Of a stretch of DNA of 14,767 nucleotides, positions 1 through 6,790 are shown piece by piece; positions within the stretch are counted from its first letter, which is position 1; each line of letters begins with the position of its first letter. The translations under genes were made by a program, and so were the position numbers. The DNA lies in NCBI GenBank assembly GCA_003820635.1, contig RPOS01000070.1, positions 1 to 14,767 of the forward strand, given 5' to 3'. The notes beneath the pieces are model-generated. The model searched no databases, was not told where the DNA came from, and worked only from the letters and a program-made list of their open reading frames with translations. This DNA comes from Verrucomicrobiaceae bacterium. GTDB taxonomy: Bacteria; Verrucomicrobiota; Verrucomicrobiae; Verrucomicrobiales; Akkermansiaceae.

Positions 1-362
1 CAATCGCCGCGGTCATCCGGCCAGGCGAGTCCTTGCACGACCATGCGCAGCGGCCGTCCCTCATGCTGGCGTTGGATGGTGTGGGAAACGAAGCGCCGCG
101 CCTGACCGACGCCCGGCACCGCGCGGACGCGGTCCTCCAGCGTGGCGGGAATGCGGGAAATCTCGGCGAAGGGCCCGCGCGTGTCACCTTGCTCGATCCA
201 CAGGTCCGCGCCCACGCGGTCCACCAGCAAGGTCGCCTCGTGGATGAGCCCACGATAGATGCCACCCATGCCCATGACGATCATCAGCAGCATGCCGATG
301 CCCACCGTGGTGAAGACAAAGCGTCCCGCGTTGTGGCGGATGTCGCGGACGGCGAGGTTCAT
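1..362 (-). CDS. ABC transporter permease, MacB/FtsX type (N-terminal part, runs off the left edge)
   Basis: The first 120 residues are visible. They begin MNLAVRDIRHNAGRF, followed by one strong transmembrane helix (about residues 14-38, VFTTVGIGMLLMIVMGMGG) and the start of an extracytoplasmic domain containing GADLWIEQGDTRGPFAE and a VRAVPGV segment. This layout is that of MacB/FtsX-family permeases, which have one N-terminal helix, a large periplasmic domain, then three more helices. Such permeases drive ATP-powered export or extraction of small molecules, lipids or lipoproteins. The ATG overlaps the stop codon of the adaptor gene as ATGA, so the two are probably translationally coupled. 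The cognate ATPase is not in view and may lie further left. The substrate cannot be told. Family assignment is fairly sure; the C-terminal part is outside the window. Confidence 0.85.
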   Translation of the reverse strand, partial: MNLAVRDIRHNAGRFVFTTVGIGMLLMIVMGMGGIYRGLIHEATLLVDRVGADLWIEQGDTRGPFAEISRIPATLEDRVRAVPGVGQARRFVSHTIQRQHEGRPLRMVVQGLAWPDDRGD

Positions 363-1513
363 GGCAGTTTCACGCGTTGGCCGTCAGTGAGCGGTTTCTT
401 CATGTTGGCGGATGCCTTCAACACCTGCTCGCCCGCCTTCAAGCCATCGGTGATGGAGAGGAAATCGCGTCCGCGCTGGCCGGGAGTGACTTCACGCCAG
501 CGAGCCTTGCCACCGGTGTGAACAAAGACGCCCGCACGGCCGTCTTTCCACATCAGGAAATCCGCTGCCAGCAACAGGGCGTCCGCCTGCCGCCCGGTCT
601 CGATGAAAACTTCCGCGCGCTGGCCGATGGCCCAGTTTTCCGGCAGCTCATTGACGCGCACATCCACCAGAAACTCGCGCGTCTCGCGGTCCGCCTCGCG
701 TCCGAGCCGCGTGACTTTGCCCGGATACCCGCGTGCCGGTTCGGAGCGGAAGAGGATGCGCGCCGGTTGAGCCGGAGCGAGCGCGGGCATGGCTGTTTCA
801 TCGACCCAGGCGCTGATCCATAATTCGTTGTTAGATATGATCTGCATCAACGAAGCGCCGGGCACCACGACATCACCCGGATCGCGGTCGCGACGGATGA
901 TCAAACCGTCGTAGGGAGCCTTGATCTCGGTGAAGGCGAGTTGCTCGCGGCGGAACAACAGGGTTTTCTCCGCGACGACGGCATTCGCCTCGGCTTCCGA
1001 GATCGCGGCCTGCGAGCGTTTCATGTCCGCCTCCGCCACAGAGAGTGCCTCGGACGCCTTGTCGGCATCGGATTGGGAAATGGCTTGGGTGGATGCGAGT
1101 TTGATCAGTCGTTTTTGATAGAGACTGGCCTGGGTGAGCACGGCTTCCGATCGGGCGAGATCGGCGCGCACCCGTTCCAATGTCTGCCGCGCGGCCGCCA
1201 GTGAGGATTCCGCGATGGCGACTTGTTGTTTGGCCTCCGCATCATCGAGCCGCGCGAGGAGTTGCCCGGCCGTCACGCTGTCTCCCTGGTCGGCGAGCAC
1301 CTCCGCGAGACGTTCCTGGATGCGCGGACTGACCGTGGTTTTCACCCGCGCCTCCAAGGTGCCCGTTCCCATGACCTCGGCGACGATTTCACCACGTGAT
1401 ATGGTGTGGGCGTGCACCGGCAGCGGCCGGAATTTCATCTGATAGATGGCGGCGGTCACTACCGCGGCAAGTGCCAAGAGCATGGCTACGCGGCGCAGGA
1501 TTGAGCTTTTCAT
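359..1513 (-). CDS. HlyD/MacA-like periplasmic adaptor (membrane fusion protein) of an ABC export system
   Basis: The protein has 384 residues from the ATG at 1513. A TTG two codons upstream is in frame, but the ATG starting MKSSILRRV is the natural signal-anchor start. An N-terminal membrane helix (about 8-24) is followed by the first half of a lipoyl domain, an Ala/Glu-rich alpha-helical hairpin (about 93-188), the second lipoyl half (TEIKAPYDGLIIRRDRDPGD, about 195-214) and a beta-barrel region (about 225-300). This is the classic adaptor architecture that bridges an inner-membrane transporter and an outer-membrane channel. It overlaps the downstream permease gene by four bases, which points to one tripartite ABC exporter of the MacAB/DevBC kind. 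No outer-membrane factor is in the window. No clear Shine-Dalgarno sequence precedes the start. The substrate is unknown. Confidence 0.9.
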   Translation of the reverse strand: MKSSILRRVAMLLALAAVVTAAIYQMKFRPLPVHAHTISRGEIVAEVMGTGTLEARVKTTVSPRIQERLAEVLADQGDSVTAGQLLARLDDAEAKQQVAIAESSLAAARQTLERVRADLARSEAVLTQASLYQKRLIKLASTQAISQSDADKASEALSVAEADMKRSQAAISEAEANAVVAEKTLLFRREQLAFTEIKAPYDGLIIRRDRDPGDVVVPGASLMQIISNNELWISAWVDETAMPALAPAQPARILFRSEPARGYPGKVTRLGREADRETREFLVDVRVNELPENWAIGQRAEVFIETGRQADALLLAADFLMWKDGRAGVFVHTGGKARWREVTPGQRGRDFLSITDGLKAGEQVLKASANMKKPLTDGQRVKLP

Positions 1514-1569
1514 AAGCAAGGGACGCTGGATTTAAAGGGACAGTATCATCGGTTTCCGGTGGATGGTCG

Positions 1570-1608
1570 AAAAAAAACGCCCGGCTCCACGCGGGAGACG
1601 GGCGTTTT
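1570..1608 (-). terminator. Rho-independent terminator after tsf
   Basis: Read on the minus strand, a 10-bp perfect stem (1599-1608 with 1574-1583, core CGCCCG/CGGGCG) is extended by an inner CTCC/GGAG stem (1594-1597 with 1585-1588) and followed by eight T residues (1577-1570). It lies about 20 bp after the tsf stop codon and closes the rpsB-tsf operon, separating it from the exporter genes. The stem has a matching A-tract on its other side, so it may also work weakly on the plus strand. Confidence 0.93.
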
Positions 1609-1630
1609 GGAATGATTGTGGAAACCAGAA

Positions 1631-2497
1631 TCACTCGCCGAGGCCGAAGCGGACGAAGCGGGTGACGGTGAGCGTGTCACCGAGTTCCTTGCTCTTGGCT
1701 TCGAGTAACTGGGTGATGGTCTGCTTGTCGTCCTTCACAAAGCCCTGCTCGAGGAAGCAGCTCTCGGCGAAGAACTTGTTGAGCTGACCCTTGAGGATGT
1801 TCTCGATGATGTTGGCCGGCTTGCCGCTTTCCGCGAGGCGGGCGCGGAAAATTTCGGTTTCGGCTTCCACCACGGCGGCGGGGATGTCGTTGCGGGACAG
1901 GCCCTTGGGCGCGCAGGCGGCGATGTGGAGGCAGAGGTCCTTGATGAGTTCCTTGAAGGCCTCGGTGTCGGCGGATTCGGCCTTGGTGGTGCCCACTTCG
2001 ATGAGCACGCCCACCTTGCCCGGAGGGTGGATGTAGGCGGCGATGACTCCGCCGGGGGAGGCGTCGTAACGGACGTATTTGCGGAACTGGAGGTTCTCAC
2101 CGACTTCGACGACCTTGGCCTTGACGGTGTCCTCGAGCGAGTGCTCGCCGTGTTGGACGGTCAGCGCGGCGCTGTGGTCGGCGGCATTCGCAACGGCGAG
2201 GGCATCGGCGATTTGCGCGACGAAGGCCTGGAAGTTTTCGTTTTTGGAAACGAAGTCGGTCTCGCAGTTGATCTCTAGCAGGATGCCGCTGGTGGCGCTG
2301 CCATTGATGCGGGCGGTGATGATGCCCTCGTTGGCGGCGCGGTCTGCCTTGGCACCGGCCTTGGCGATGCCGCGCTCGCGCAGCAGCTTGATGGCGGCTT
2401 CGAGGTCGCCGTTGGTTTCGGTGAGGACTTTCTTGCAGTCCATCATGCCGGCGTTGGTTTTGTCGCGGAGTTCTTTGACGATGGCGGCGGTGATCAT
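1631..2497 (-). CDS. tsf: Elongation factor Ts
   Basis: EF-Ts (288 residues) is the guanine-nucleotide exchange factor that recycles EF-Tu in translation. The N-terminal UBA-like domain is typical (VKELRDKTNAGMMDCKKVL at residues 7-25, then GDLEAAIKLLRERG). The core carries the conserved TDFV motif with flanking SKNENF (residues 80-89), whose Asp-Phe side chains insert into EF-Tu to displace magnesium and nucleotide. The length is normal for the long bacterial form with a duplicated core. It follows rpsB by about 80 bp, the usual gene order across bacteria, and ends at a strong intrinsic terminator. No Shine-Dalgarno sequence is visible before the ATG. Confidence 0.98.
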   Translation of the reverse strand: MITAAIVKELRDKTNAGMMDCKKVLTETNGDLEAAIKLLRERGIAKAGAKADRAANEGIITARINGSATSGILLEINCETDFVSKNENFQAFVAQIADALAVANAADHSAALTVQHGEHSLEDTVKAKVVEVGENLQFRKYVRYDASPGGVIAAYIHPPGKVGVLIEVGTTKAESADTEAFKELIKDLCLHIAACAPKGLSRNDIPAAVVEAETEIFRARLAESGKPANIIENILKGQLNKFFAESCFLEQGFVKDDKQTITQLLEAKSKELGDTLTVTRFVRFGLGE

Positions 2498-2530
2498 GAG
2501 CAGATAAGCGTGTTGGGAAGTGGGGAAAAT

Positions 2531-2561
2531 GCGGGTGGGCTGGTTCGTTCAGACCACCCGC
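2531..2561 (-). promoter_or_regulatory. Intergenic hairpin between rpsB and tsf (possible attenuator or processing site)
   Basis: An 8-bp perfect inverted repeat, GCGGGTGG (2531-2538) and CCACCCGC (2554-2561), spans a 15-nt loop in the 79-bp gap between rpsB and tsf. On the transcript it is followed by only four consecutive T residues (ATTTTCC), so it is a weak terminator at best. A partial attenuator is known between rpsB and tsf in Escherichia coli. That this one acts likewise is inference. Confidence 0.55.
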
Positions 2562-2576
2562 GGGGAATTGGAAAAA

Positions 2577-3260
2577 TCAGTTCTTACGGGCCGCGACCAT
2601 GGCATCCACCAGGTTCTGGAGGACGAGACGGATTGAGCGGATGGCGTCGTCGTTACCGGGGATGGGGTATTGCACCAGCGCGGGGTCCGCATTGGTGTCC
2701 ACGAGGGCCACGATGGGGATGCCGAGACGGCGGGCTTCGGCCACGGCAATGGTTTCGCGGGCGGAGTCCACGATCACCACGGCGTCGGGCTTCTTATCCA
2801 TGTCGCGCACGCCACGGAGGTTGCGCAGGAGTTTTTCACGCTCGCGGCCGAGGGCGGCGAGTTCCTTCTTGGACATGGCCTTGAACTCGGGCTGTTTCTC
2901 GATGGTTTCGAGATACTTGAGGCGCTCCACCGACTTGCGCACGGTGGTGCTGTTGGTGAGCATGCCGCCGAGCCAGCGGTGGTTGACGTAGAATTGGCCG
3001 GTGGCTTCCGCAGCCTCGCGGATGGCGTCCTGGGCCTGGCGCTTGCAGCCGACGAAGAGGACTTTCTTGCCCTTGCCGACGATGTCGCCGAGAAACTCCG
3101 CAGCTTTGTCGAGCTGCTGGATGGTTTTCTCAAGGTTGATGATGTAGATGCCGCCTTTGTCCTTCATGAGGAAGGGCTTCATGCGCGGATTCCATTTTTT
3201 GGTCTGGTGGCCGTAGTGGACGCCGGCGTCCACCATTTCATTGAGCAGTTCGTTGATCAT
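2577..3260 (-). CDS. rpsB: 30S ribosomal protein S2
   Basis: Ribosomal protein S2 (227 residues) is a structural component of the small subunit, placed between head and body. Recognisable family segments are the N-terminal [20 protein letters not shown] (residues 5-24), [11 protein letters not shown] (36-46), [14 protein letters not shown] (67-80), [14 protein letters not shown] (90-103), PDAVVIVD (158-165) and [13 protein letters not shown] (181-193). It is a little shorter than the 241-residue E. coli protein and lacks its C-terminal tail. It is the first gene of an rpsB-tsf operon, preceded by a leader of about 200 bp. No Shine-Dalgarno sequence precedes the ATG. Confidence 0.98.
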   Translation of the reverse strand: MINELLNEMVDAGVHYGHQTKKWNPRMKPFLMKDKGGIYIINLEKTIQQLDKAAEFLGDIVGKGKKVLFVGCKRQAQDAIREAAEATGQFYVNHRWLGGMLTNSTTVRKSVERLKYLETIEKQPEFKAMSKKELAALGREREKLLRNLRGVRDMDKKPDAVVIVDSARETIAVAEARRLGIPIVALVDTNADPALVQYPIPGNDDAIRSIRLVLQNLVDAMVAARKN

Positions 3261-3462
3261 TGGATGTGTGTGGTTTCCCGCCTTGAATCAGGACGGGCGA
3301 TGCTTGAAGACCTGCCGCATGAGGGTTCCCCCGGGATCTTCGTTGGTGACTGGGCGGCGCAACGGGGGACGCGGGAGGTAGGGAAAGCCCGCTGGCTTGG
3401 CAAGGAGAAATTCGGCCGGAAATCGACCGCCGCACCTGCAACTCCAGCCAGCGCGGTGGAAA
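3261..3462 (-). promoter_or_regulatory. Leader/promoter region of rpsB
   Basis: This 202-bp gap has no supported gene. It must hold the promoter and untranslated leader of rpsB-tsf, because no intrinsic terminator with a T-tract follows the upstream gene. Visible structure: an 8-bp inverted repeat CGCTGGCT (3390-3397) and AGCCAGCG (3446-3453), 48 nt apart, and a small hairpin CCCGTC/GGCGGG with one G-T pair ending about 16 nt before the rpsB start. rpsB leaders are autoregulated by S2 in several bacteria; whether this one is cannot be read from the sequence. I found no convincing -35/-10 pair. Confidence 0.4.
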
Positions 3463-5382
3463 TCAGCGAAGCCACCCGCTCGCGAGACGGATCGCGGCGT
3501 GCAGTGTTTCCCGGAGATTCCCGCTGCCGCTCATGCCCATGCCTGGAGCGATGGCGGCAGCCAGCAGGGAAAGGGCTGTCAGCAGCGCGATCCCATAGAG
3601 GATGGCCATGGCGATGCCCGCGCCATCCATTTTCTTGTGCTGGCCGTATCCGGGCGGGCAGGCGAAGCAGCGGTAACCCAGCCACAAGTTGAGCAGCGGA
3701 GCGAAAACGGCGAGACTCCACCAGCGGCTCATGCCAAGGTTCGCCAAGCGTCCCAACCCCAGACAGACCAATACCACGAGCGGCACGAACGCCGCGGCCG
3801 ACAGGATTTTTCCCATCATCAAAGGGTCGAAGCGCTGGGTGAGAACGGGGCCGGCCGCCGCGAGGGCGAATTGCCAGGCGAACGGAAAGACCACGACGCC
3901 GAGAAACAGACCAAGGCGGTGGGTGCCCGACCAAGGGCCATCCTTGCGCGGCACAGGCTTCGACTGCCCGTGTGACAACACCCACGAACCGGCACTCGGC
4001 GCGGATGCTTCCGGTGTTTCAACCGGCAGGTTTTGCCGCTCGAACAAACCGTCAATCCGACCGGCTGGTTTCCAATCATCGGAACCTTGTTTCCAGACCA
4101 TGTCCAAGCGCGGGTCCAGTGAAGAATCGGCCGCCATGGCGCGCAAATCGTCGAAAGTGACCGGTCCGAGCCGCTCGCCTTCGCAGGTGTAGAACCAGAC
4201 GCGCTTGCCCGCACCGGCCAGGATGCTGGTTTTTCTGGATGGTTTGGCGGTTGCGGCCTTGGCCTTTTCCTCCGCAAGCCGTGCTTGCTCCGCTTTTGCC
4301 CTTGCGGCCTTGGCTTCTGCGAGAGCCTTGCGTTTGGCCTCCTCCGCGGCCTTGGCGCGCGCCAATTGGGCGGCATTCAGTTTCACTTCAGCGGCGGCTT
4401 TGGCCTCAGCGGCAGCGCGGAGTTTGGCTTCTTTGGCCGCCTTGGCTTCCGCGGCCATTCGGAGCTTGGCTTCCTCCGCGGCTTTCGCTTCGGCGGCCGC
4501 ACGGAGTCTGGCTTCGGTCTCTGCCTTGGTTCTGGCTTCGTGCTCCGCTTGGGCCATGGCAGCAGCGGCGGCTCTGGCTTCCTCCGCCGCCTTGGCCTCG
4601 GCGGCCATTCGGAGCCTGGTTTCCTCCGCAGCTTTGGCTTCCGCGGCCGTGAGGAGTCGTGCTTCATGCTCGGCCTTGGCTTTCGCTTCCTGTTCCGCTT
4701 GTGCTTTGGCCTGTGCGATGGCCCGCGCCCGCTGCTCCGCTTGCGCTTGCAGTGCTGCGGCAGTCTTGGCTTCCTCGGCGGCTTTGGCCTCGGCAATCAC
4801 CCGGAGTTTGTCTTGTTCCGCGGCTTTGATCGCTGCCATTTCCTCGGCCTGCACCTTTTCCGCAGCGGCTATTGTTTCCGTTTCGGCCATGACATCCGCC
4901 ACGGTTTGGAAAACGGTCGCGGCGTGGGCGTGCGCTTGTGCCGGATCGGGCTTCGCTTGCACATCGGACGCGACGGTGGGTTCGCAGACTTTGCGGACTT
5001 CAAACACGGGCTTCCAGCCATCCATGCCTTCGGTCCAAACCAACTTGACCGGAGGATCCGTGGATGGATCGGAAACCCGCTCGCGCAGGATGGTCAGGCT
5101 GACAGGTCCGAAGCGCGCGCCATTCTGCAGATAAAACCACTCGTCTTTGCCGTTGGCCTCGACTCTGGCTTCCTCGGCGGTTCTGGATTCGACGAGCGCC
5201 TTGGTCGCAGCAGCCAGCATTGCCTCGCTTTCTATTGCGGCCGCCCTCGCCTTGGCCCGCGCGGCCGCCCTGGCTTCGGCGGATGCCTGCACCTCGTCAA
5301 TGACCCGCCGCGCCTCCTCTTCCGCCTGCAATCTTGTGGCGGATTTTCTCCCCGATGCCGCGATGGTTCTGGATGTTGCCAT
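3463..5382 (-). CDS. Membrane protein with two GYF_2 (DUF4339) domains and a long Ala/Lys/Glu coiled coil
   Basis: The protein has 639 residues and no enzyme motif. A short helical N-terminus (about 15-75) leads to a first GYF_2/DUF4339 domain (81-128, from WFYLQNGARFGPVS to WTEGMDGWKPV). Then comes an extended helix of Ala/Lys/Glu repeats (about 165-380, AEAKAAEEA units, TolA-like) and a second GYF_2 domain (395-448, from VWFYTCEGERLGPVT to GSDDWKPA). A linker leads to a membrane region with about four hydrophobic segments (489-512, 525-545, 553-572, 588-612) that encloses SRWWSLAVFAPLLN and a CFACPPGYGQHKK segment. GYF_2 domains are thought to bind peptides or proteins. The predicted soluble part would sit in the cytoplasm because there is no signal peptide. 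Function is unknown; a scaffold or envelope-associated sensor is possible. Symmetric elements lie upstream of the start. Confidence 0.85.
   Translation of the reverse strand: MATSRTIAASGRKSATRLQAEEEARRVIDEVQASAEARAAARAKARAAAIESEAMLAAATKALVESRTAEEARVEANGKDEWFYLQNGARFGPVSLTILRERVSDPSTDPPVKLVWTEGMDGWKPVFEVRKVCEPTVASDVQAKPDPAQAHAHAATVFQTVADVMAETETIAAAEKVQAEEMAAIKAAEQDKLRVIAEAKAAEEAKTAAALQAQAEQRARAIAQAKAQAEQEAKAKAEHEARLLTAAEAKAAEETRLRMAAEAKAAEEARAAAAAMAQAEHEARTKAETEARLRAAAEAKAAEEAKLRMAAEAKAAKEAKLRAAAEAKAAAEVKLNAAQLARAKAAEEAKRKALAEAKAARAKAEQARLAEEKAKAATAKPSRKTSILAGAGKRVWFYTCEGERLGPVTFDDLRAMAADSSLDPRLDMVWKQGSDDWKPAGRIDGLFERQNLPVETPEASAPSAGSWVLSHGQSKPVPRKDGPWSGTHRLGLFLGVVVFPFAWQFALAAAGPVLTQRFDPLMMGKILSAAAFVPLVVLVCLGLGRLANLGMSRWWSLAVFAPLLNLWLGYRCFACPPGYGQHKKMDGAGIAMAILYGIALLTALSLLAAAIAPGMGMSGSGNLRETLHAAIRLASGWLR
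4243..4890 (-). repeat. Degenerate codon-level repeats encoding the Ala/Lys/Glu coiled coil
   Basis: Within the DUF4339 gene a unit encoding roughly AEAKAAEEA plus LRMA or LRAA recurs many times with a spacing near 15 residues. At DNA level, variants of CCTTGGCTTCCTCCGCGGC (plus-strand reading) reappear throughout. The units are imperfect, which suggests older expansion by slippage or unequal recombination followed by drift. Confidence 0.8.
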
Positions 5383-5427
5383 GGGATGGGGAAAATCAGT
5401 GGAGAAGGAAGCTGACCGGATTGTCCC

Positions 5428-5478
5428 TTTCCGTGAATTTCAAGTTTCACGGAAACCCCAGAGTGCCTGAAATTCAGG
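5428..5478. promoter_or_regulatory. Pair of symmetric elements sharing TGAATTTCA, upstream of the DUF4339 gene
   Basis: Two dyads lie 46-96 bp before the DUF4339 start. The first is a 10-bp perfect inverted repeat, TTTCCGTGAA (5428-5437) and TTCACGGAAA (5446-5455), around an 8-nt centre. The second is the 13-bp palindrome CCTGAAATTCAGG (5466-5478). Both contain TGAATTTCA, in opposite orientation (5434-5442 and 5468-5476), with centres about 34 bp apart, close to three helical turns. Neither is followed by a T-tract, so they fit paired operator sites better than terminators. The regulator is unknown. Confidence 0.5.
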
Positions 5479-5493
5479 ACAACGAAACGCAAT

Positions 5494-5515
5494 TCTGGCC
5501 CCGATAACGGCCAGA
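5494..5515 (-). terminator. Possible weak terminator hairpin after hisH
   Basis: A 7-bp perfect stem, TCTGGCC (5494-5500) and GGCCAGA (5509-5515), encloses an 8-nt loop about 50 bp after the hisH stop codon. On the minus strand it is followed by ATTGCGTTTCGTTG, which is T-rich but not a proper T-tract. It may end hisH transcripts weakly or be a 3' stabilising hairpin. Confidence 0.35.
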
Positions 5516-5566
5516 TGTCCCCAAAAGCGGCCGGGAGCTATCCGCCCCTGACTGAGGCGCTCCGCA

Positions 5567-6181
5567 TCACTGCCCGAGGAAATTCCGGATCAGGCGCAGG
5601 CCGGCGTCCTGGCTTTTTTCCGGGTGGAACTGGCAGGCGAGCAGGTTTGGCAACTCGATGGCGGCGGCAAAGGTGTCCGCGCCGTAGGTGGTTTCCGCGG
5701 CGATGACGGAATCGTCAGCGGGCGCGGGGAAAAACGAGTGGACAAAGTAGAAATACGGTTCCGCGCCGAGGCCTTGCCAGTGGCCGTTTTCCGGATTGCG
5801 GGGGACGGCGGAGTTCCAGCCCATGTGGGGGATCTTGAGGCCCGGTGTCTGCTGGAAACGGCGGACGGTGCCGGGCACCAGGCCGAGCCCTTCCACGCCG
5901 GGGCTTTCCTCGCTGGAATCGAACAGGAGTTGATAGCCGAGGCAGATGCCAAGGTAGGGTTTGCCGGCCTCCACCCAACTTCGGATGGCCGGGACGAGCC
6001 CTCGTTTTTCCAACTGCGCCATGCTATCGCCAAACGAGCCGACGCCCGGCAGGATGAGATGGGTGCAGTCCGTGAGAGCTTCAGGCGCGGCGGCGATGAT
6101 CGGTTCCACGCCGAGCTCGCGCAGGGCGTTGGCGACGCTGCGGAGATTGCCCGCGCCGTAATCGATGAGGGCCACTTTCAC
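5567..6181 (-). CDS. hisH: Imidazole glycerol phosphate synthase, glutamine amidotransferase subunit
   Basis: HisH (204 residues) hydrolyses glutamine and passes ammonia to HisF, which makes imidazole glycerol phosphate and AICAR in histidine biosynthesis. The start MKVALIDYGAGNLRSVANAL is typical. The class I amidotransferase triad is intact: the nucleophile Cys80 in GICLGYQLLF, and His186 and Glu188 in FHPEKSQ. The oxyanion-loop region PGVGSFGDSM (45-54) and the HMGWN segment (119-123) are also present. The start codon is GTG and shares GTGA with the hisB stop, implying coupled translation. hisA and hisF do not follow, so the his genes are split in this genome. Confidence 0.97.
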   Translation of the reverse strand: MKVALIDYGAGNLRSVANALRELGVEPIIAAAPEALTDCTHLILPGVGSFGDSMAQLEKRGLVPAIRSWVEAGKPYLGICLGYQLLFDSSEESPGVEGLGLVPGTVRRFQQTPGLKIPHMGWNSAVPRNPENGHWQGLGAEPYFYFVHSFFPAPADDSVIAAETTYGADTFAAAIELPNLLACQFHPEKSQDAGLRLIRNFLGQ

Positions 6182-6771
6182 AGCGCGTCCTTGGTGCTGG
6201 GGATGCCTTTCACCCGTGGGTCGCGCTCGCAGGCGTCCCGCAGGGCGCGTGCAAGGCCCTTGAAAACGGCTTCAGCGATGTGGTGCCCGTCGCGGCCGTA
6301 GAGCAGCTCGACGTGGATGTTGGCGCGCAGGTTGGCAGCCACGGCGCGGCAGAATTCCTCCACCAGGGTGAAGGGCATGTTCGGCGCGGAGGGCGTGCCG
6401 GCGGGCGCGCGGAATTCGAGGTGCGGGCGGTTGCTGAGGTCCACCACCACGCGGGCCAGCGTTTCATCCATCGGCAGATAGCAGCAGCCATAGCGGCGGA
6501 TGCCCTCCTTGGTGCCGAGTGCCTCGCGCAGGCACTCGCCGATGACGATGCCGGTGTCCTCGATGGTGTGATGGAAATCCACGGCGATATCGCCGGAGAC
6601 CTCCACCTTGAGGTCAATGAGGCCGTGTTTCGAAAACAGCGTGAGCATGTGATCGAAGAACGGAATGCCGGTGTCGATGGCGGAGACTCCGGAGCCGTCG
6701 AGATCGAGCGAGAGATCGATGGCGGTTTCCGCCGTCTTGCGGCTGCGGCTGGCGGTGCGGGGTGCGGTCAT
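6178..6771 (-). CDS. hisB: Imidazoleglycerol-phosphate dehydratase
   Basis: IGPD (197 residues, monofunctional, with no histidinol-phosphatase domain) dehydrates imidazole glycerol phosphate to imidazole acetol phosphate using two manganese ions. The signature motifs are present: FFDHMLTLFSKHG (38-50), DFHHTIEDTGIVIGECL (65-81), DGHHIAEAVFK (161-171) and the C-terminal PSTKDAL, with the His/Glu metal ligands conserved. The frame is open far upstream into the preceding gene, but homology begins just after the ATG at 6771, so that start was chosen. It overlaps hisH by four bases and begins 19 bp after the secreted-protein gene, so it may be cotranscribed with it. Confidence 0.97.
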   Translation of the reverse strand: MTAPRTASRSRKTAETAIDLSLDLDGSGVSAIDTGIPFFDHMLTLFSKHGLIDLKVEVSGDIAVDFHHTIEDTGIVIGECLREALGTKEGIRRYGCCYLPMDETLARVVVDLSNRPHLEFRAPAGTPSAPNMPFTLVEEFCRAVAANLRANIHVELLYGRDGHHIAEAVFKGLARALRDACERDPRVKGIPSTKDAL

Positions 6772-6790
6772 GGAAAAAGGATCTGGGCCC

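Noticed and set aside
3380..3420. A TTGCCA box as the -35 of an rpsB promoter
   Set aside because: At 17-nt spacing the -10 position reads TACCTC, matching the consensus at only two positions, so no promoter is claimed.
4285..5415. A long open frame on the plus strand opposite the DUF4339 gene
   Set aside because: It is the antisense of the Ala/Lys/Glu repeat region. The GC-rich repeated codons leave the complement free of stops, and its Leu/Gly/Phe-rich product resembles no protein, whereas the minus-strand frame has two recognisable GYF_2 domains.
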